Assembly (NCBI GenBank): GCA_002427975.1 | Contig: DIZT01000090.1 | Location: 8,135-15,838, forward strand | Direction of reading: 5' to 3' | Source of the DNA: Micrococcaceae bacterium UBA6021 | GTDB taxonomy: Bacteria; Actinomycetota; Actinomycetes; Actinomycetales; Micrococcaceae | DNA length: 7,704 bases | Shown here: positions 6,141 through 7,704 of the stretch, in pieces | How the letters are laid out: each line of letters begins with the position of its first letter | How positions within the stretch are numbered: the first letter of the stretch is position 1 | Notes under the pieces: generated by a model | Database searches by the model: none | Seen by the model: only the letters and a program-made list of their open reading frames with translations | Told to the model about the DNA's origin: nothing | Program-made: the position numbers and the translations under genes

Positions 6141-7634
6141 CTAGGCGCCGCGGCGGAGGTCGACGCCGAGGTCCAGGTCTTCGATGCGGACAGGGAGGGA
6201 GGACTCCAACGAGCGGTTGCCGGCAATGCCCACGGAGACGGAGCGGATCCCGTCGAGGTAGCCGGACGGGCGGCCCAGCGGGTCCTCGCCGGGGCCGTTG
6301 AAGAGGTCTGAGAGGAGCAGCTCGTCACCACCGCCATGGCCTCCTTCGCCGTTGATAATGGGCACCTCGTAGGCCTGTTCCCAGTGGCGCTGGACCACCA
6401 GGCGCTCGCCGTTGCGGCGGATGGCGTCCTCTTCCTCGACGGGCGTGGCGCTCGGGTCCATCACGGTCTTCTGGTCCGTGCTGTTGAGGACGGCGGCGCG
6501 TTCCACCACTTCGAGTTCGGCCCGGCCTTCGGTCCCGTTGACGGCCACTCGGTAGCCCTCCCAAGGGCTGTGGGCGTTCAGGGAGTAGCTCAGGCGAGGG
6601 CCGCCCTGATACTCCACCACGAGAGCCAGGTTGTCCTCAATGGTGATGCCGCCGGTAAAGACGTCCTGATCGCGGCGGTAGCCGTCGTAGTGCTCGTTGT
6701 CCAGGAAGAGGGCCTTCAGCCGCTCATCCTCACGCAAGTCCAGCGCAAACGGATCCTTTTCGGCTGTTTTGTCCCCGATGCCGGGGCTTCCGGCGTCGGG
6801 CGTTCCACGCTCCGGACGGGGACCCAGGCCGCGCTCGGCGGCGTTCTTGTCGCCGTAGAACTTCAGCCCGCCAGAGGCGAAAACACGCTCCGGGACGTCA
6901 TTCAGCCACCAATTGACCAGGTCGAAATGGTGGGATGCCTTGTGGATCAGCAGGCCGCCGGAGTTCTTCTTTTCGCGGTGCCAGCGGCGGAAGTAGTCGG
7001 CGCCGTGGACGGTGTCCAGGACCCAGCTGAAGTCTATGGAGGTGACCTTCCCGATCACGCCGCTCTGGATGATCTCCTTCAGGGCGCTGTTGCGCGGGGA
7101 GTAGCGGTAGTTGAAGGTGACCACAACGTTGCGGCCGGTCTCTCCCACGGCCTTGGTGATGCGGCGGCACCCTTCGGCGTCGATGGTGAGCGGCTTTTCG
7201 ACGACGACGTCGGCCCCCGCCTTGAGTGCCTCCACGATGTAGTCGGCGTGGGTGTAGTCCGGCGTGGTCACCACAACGCGGTCGATGTTGTTGGCCTGGA
7301 TGAAGGCGGTGAGGTCGGCGGGGGCGAAGGAGGCGACGGGAGCGGGCGCACCGAGTTCCTGGATCAGCTTCTGGTAGAACTCGACGCGGCCGGGGTTGAC
7401 GTCCGAGAAGGCCACCAGTTCCGCAGTGTCCGCGTGCTTGCCGAAGATGGCGCGGATGTACATCTCGGAGCGTCCGCCCGTGCCGATGAGGGCGATGCGG
7501 GCCTTGGTGCGCGCGCCCGTCAGCGGAGCGACTGACTCCCGGGCGGCTGACTCCCGCGCGTCTTCGGCTGCCTTGCCGGTCAACGGAGCGGAAGTGAAGG
7601 CAGTAGCAGAACTCGATTCGGCTGTGTTGACCAT
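6141..7634 (-). CDS. Gfo/Idh/MocA family oxidoreductase with long Ala-rich N-terminal extension
   Basis: This 497-residue NAD(P)-dependent oxidoreductase probably acts on a sugar, inositol or sugar-acid derivative. The Rossmann domain starts at about residue 45 with IALIGTGGRS (GxGG at 51-54). It continues through FSDVNPGR (76-83), VVTTPDYTHADY (121-132) and the diagnostic EKP (146-148). The C-terminal domain carries SGGLLIHKASHHFDLVNWW (225-243), with H235/H236 and D238 at the usual catalytic region. A long polar insert (about 255-330) and a GGHGGGDELL segment (430-439) make it larger than the common 330-400 residue members. I chose ATG at 7634 because AAAGGGA lies five bases upstream; a TTG at 7658 would put that ribosome site inside the coding sequence. 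It is the first minus-strand gene in the window. The substrate is unknown; it may provide the initial oxidation or a keto-sugar interconversion. Confidence 0.88.
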   Translation of the reverse strand: MVNTAESSSATAFTSAPLTGKAAEDARESAARESVAPLTGARTKARIALIGTGGRSEMYIRAIFGKHADTAELVAFSDVNPGRVEFYQKLIQELGAPAPVASFAPADLTAFIQANNIDRVVVTTPDYTHADYIVEALKAGADVVVEKPLTIDAEGCRRITKAVGETGRNVVVTFNYRYSPRNSALKEIIQSGVIGKVTSIDFSWVLDTVHGADYFRRWHREKKNSGGLLIHKASHHFDLVNWWLNDVPERVFASGGLKFYGDKNAAERGLGPRPERGTPDAGSPGIGDKTAEKDPFALDLREDERLKALFLDNEHYDGYRRDQDVFTGGITIEDNLALVVEYQGGPRLSYSLNAHSPWEGYRVAVNGTEGRAELEVVERAAVLNSTDQKTVMDPSATPVEEEDAIRRNGERLVVQRHWEQAYEVPIINGEGGHGGGDELLLSDLFNGPGEDPLGRPSGYLDGIRSVSVGIAGNRSLESSLPVRIEDLDLGVDLRRGA

Positions 7635-7704
7635 GAGGGTCCCTTTCGAAGGCGTCAATACTCGGCCGGGCTGCGGCCGCTTGTGGTGCGGAGGACTGTG
7701 GTGC

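Noticed and set aside
6336..7535. A 399-residue open frame on the plus strand opposite the Gfo/Idh/MocA gene
   Set aside because: It is antisense to a protein with clear family motifs, is rich in Val/Gly/Asp as expected of a high-GC shadow frame, and has no recognisable domain.
7653..7658. TTGACG on the minus strand as a -35 promoter box
   Set aside because: It lies only about 20 bases before the ATG and just ahead of the ribosome site, leaving no room for a -10 box and transcript leader.

Overview
The window is high-GC DNA with ATG/GTG starts, clear AGG-type ribosome binding sites and tightly packed, overlapping genes. Codon use and protein style suggest a high-GC actinobacterium, most likely of the Arthrobacter/Pseudarthrobacter group. 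That placement is an inference from style, since no rRNA or marker gene is present.

Left part, plus strand (1-1398): the 3' end of a DUF6807/'PmoA-like' gene, followed with a 4-base ATGA overlap by a complete M24 (creatinase/prolidase-fold) gene. Three of the five usual metal-ligand positions of the M24 protein appear to be replaced.

Middle (1399-1581): a convergent intergenic region of 183 bp. It holds a perfect 23-bp inverted repeat with an 8-base loop, probably a bidirectional terminator or a dispersed palindromic element. It also holds two sets of degenerate repeats, both with a 32-bp period.

Right part, minus strand (7634 down to 1582): a five-gene catabolic operon. In transcription order it encodes a Gfo/Idh/MocA oxidoreductase, an extended-SDR NAD-dependent dehydrogenase/epimerase, a 5-dehydro-4-deoxyglucarate dehydratase-type protein (DapA superfamily), an enolase-superfamily (mandelate racemase subgroup) sugar-acid dehydratase or cycloisomerase, and a 2-oxoglutarate semialdehyde dehydrogenase. 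The sdr/kdgD junction overlaps by ATGA and the kdgD/enolase junction by TGATG, so translation is probably coupled there.

The last three enzymes fit a non-phosphorylative route: sugar acid to a keto-deoxy acid, then to 2,5-dioxovalerate, then to 2-oxoglutarate. The SDR and Gfo/Idh/MocA proteins are the likely upstream oxidation steps, for example uronate or aldose to lactone or acid. The exact sugar cannot be read from the sequence. No transporter or regulator lies in the window. The most notable molecular oddity is in the enolase-superfamily protein: its active-site residues match the mandelate racemase spacing exactly, but the Asp of the His-Asp dyad is Asn.
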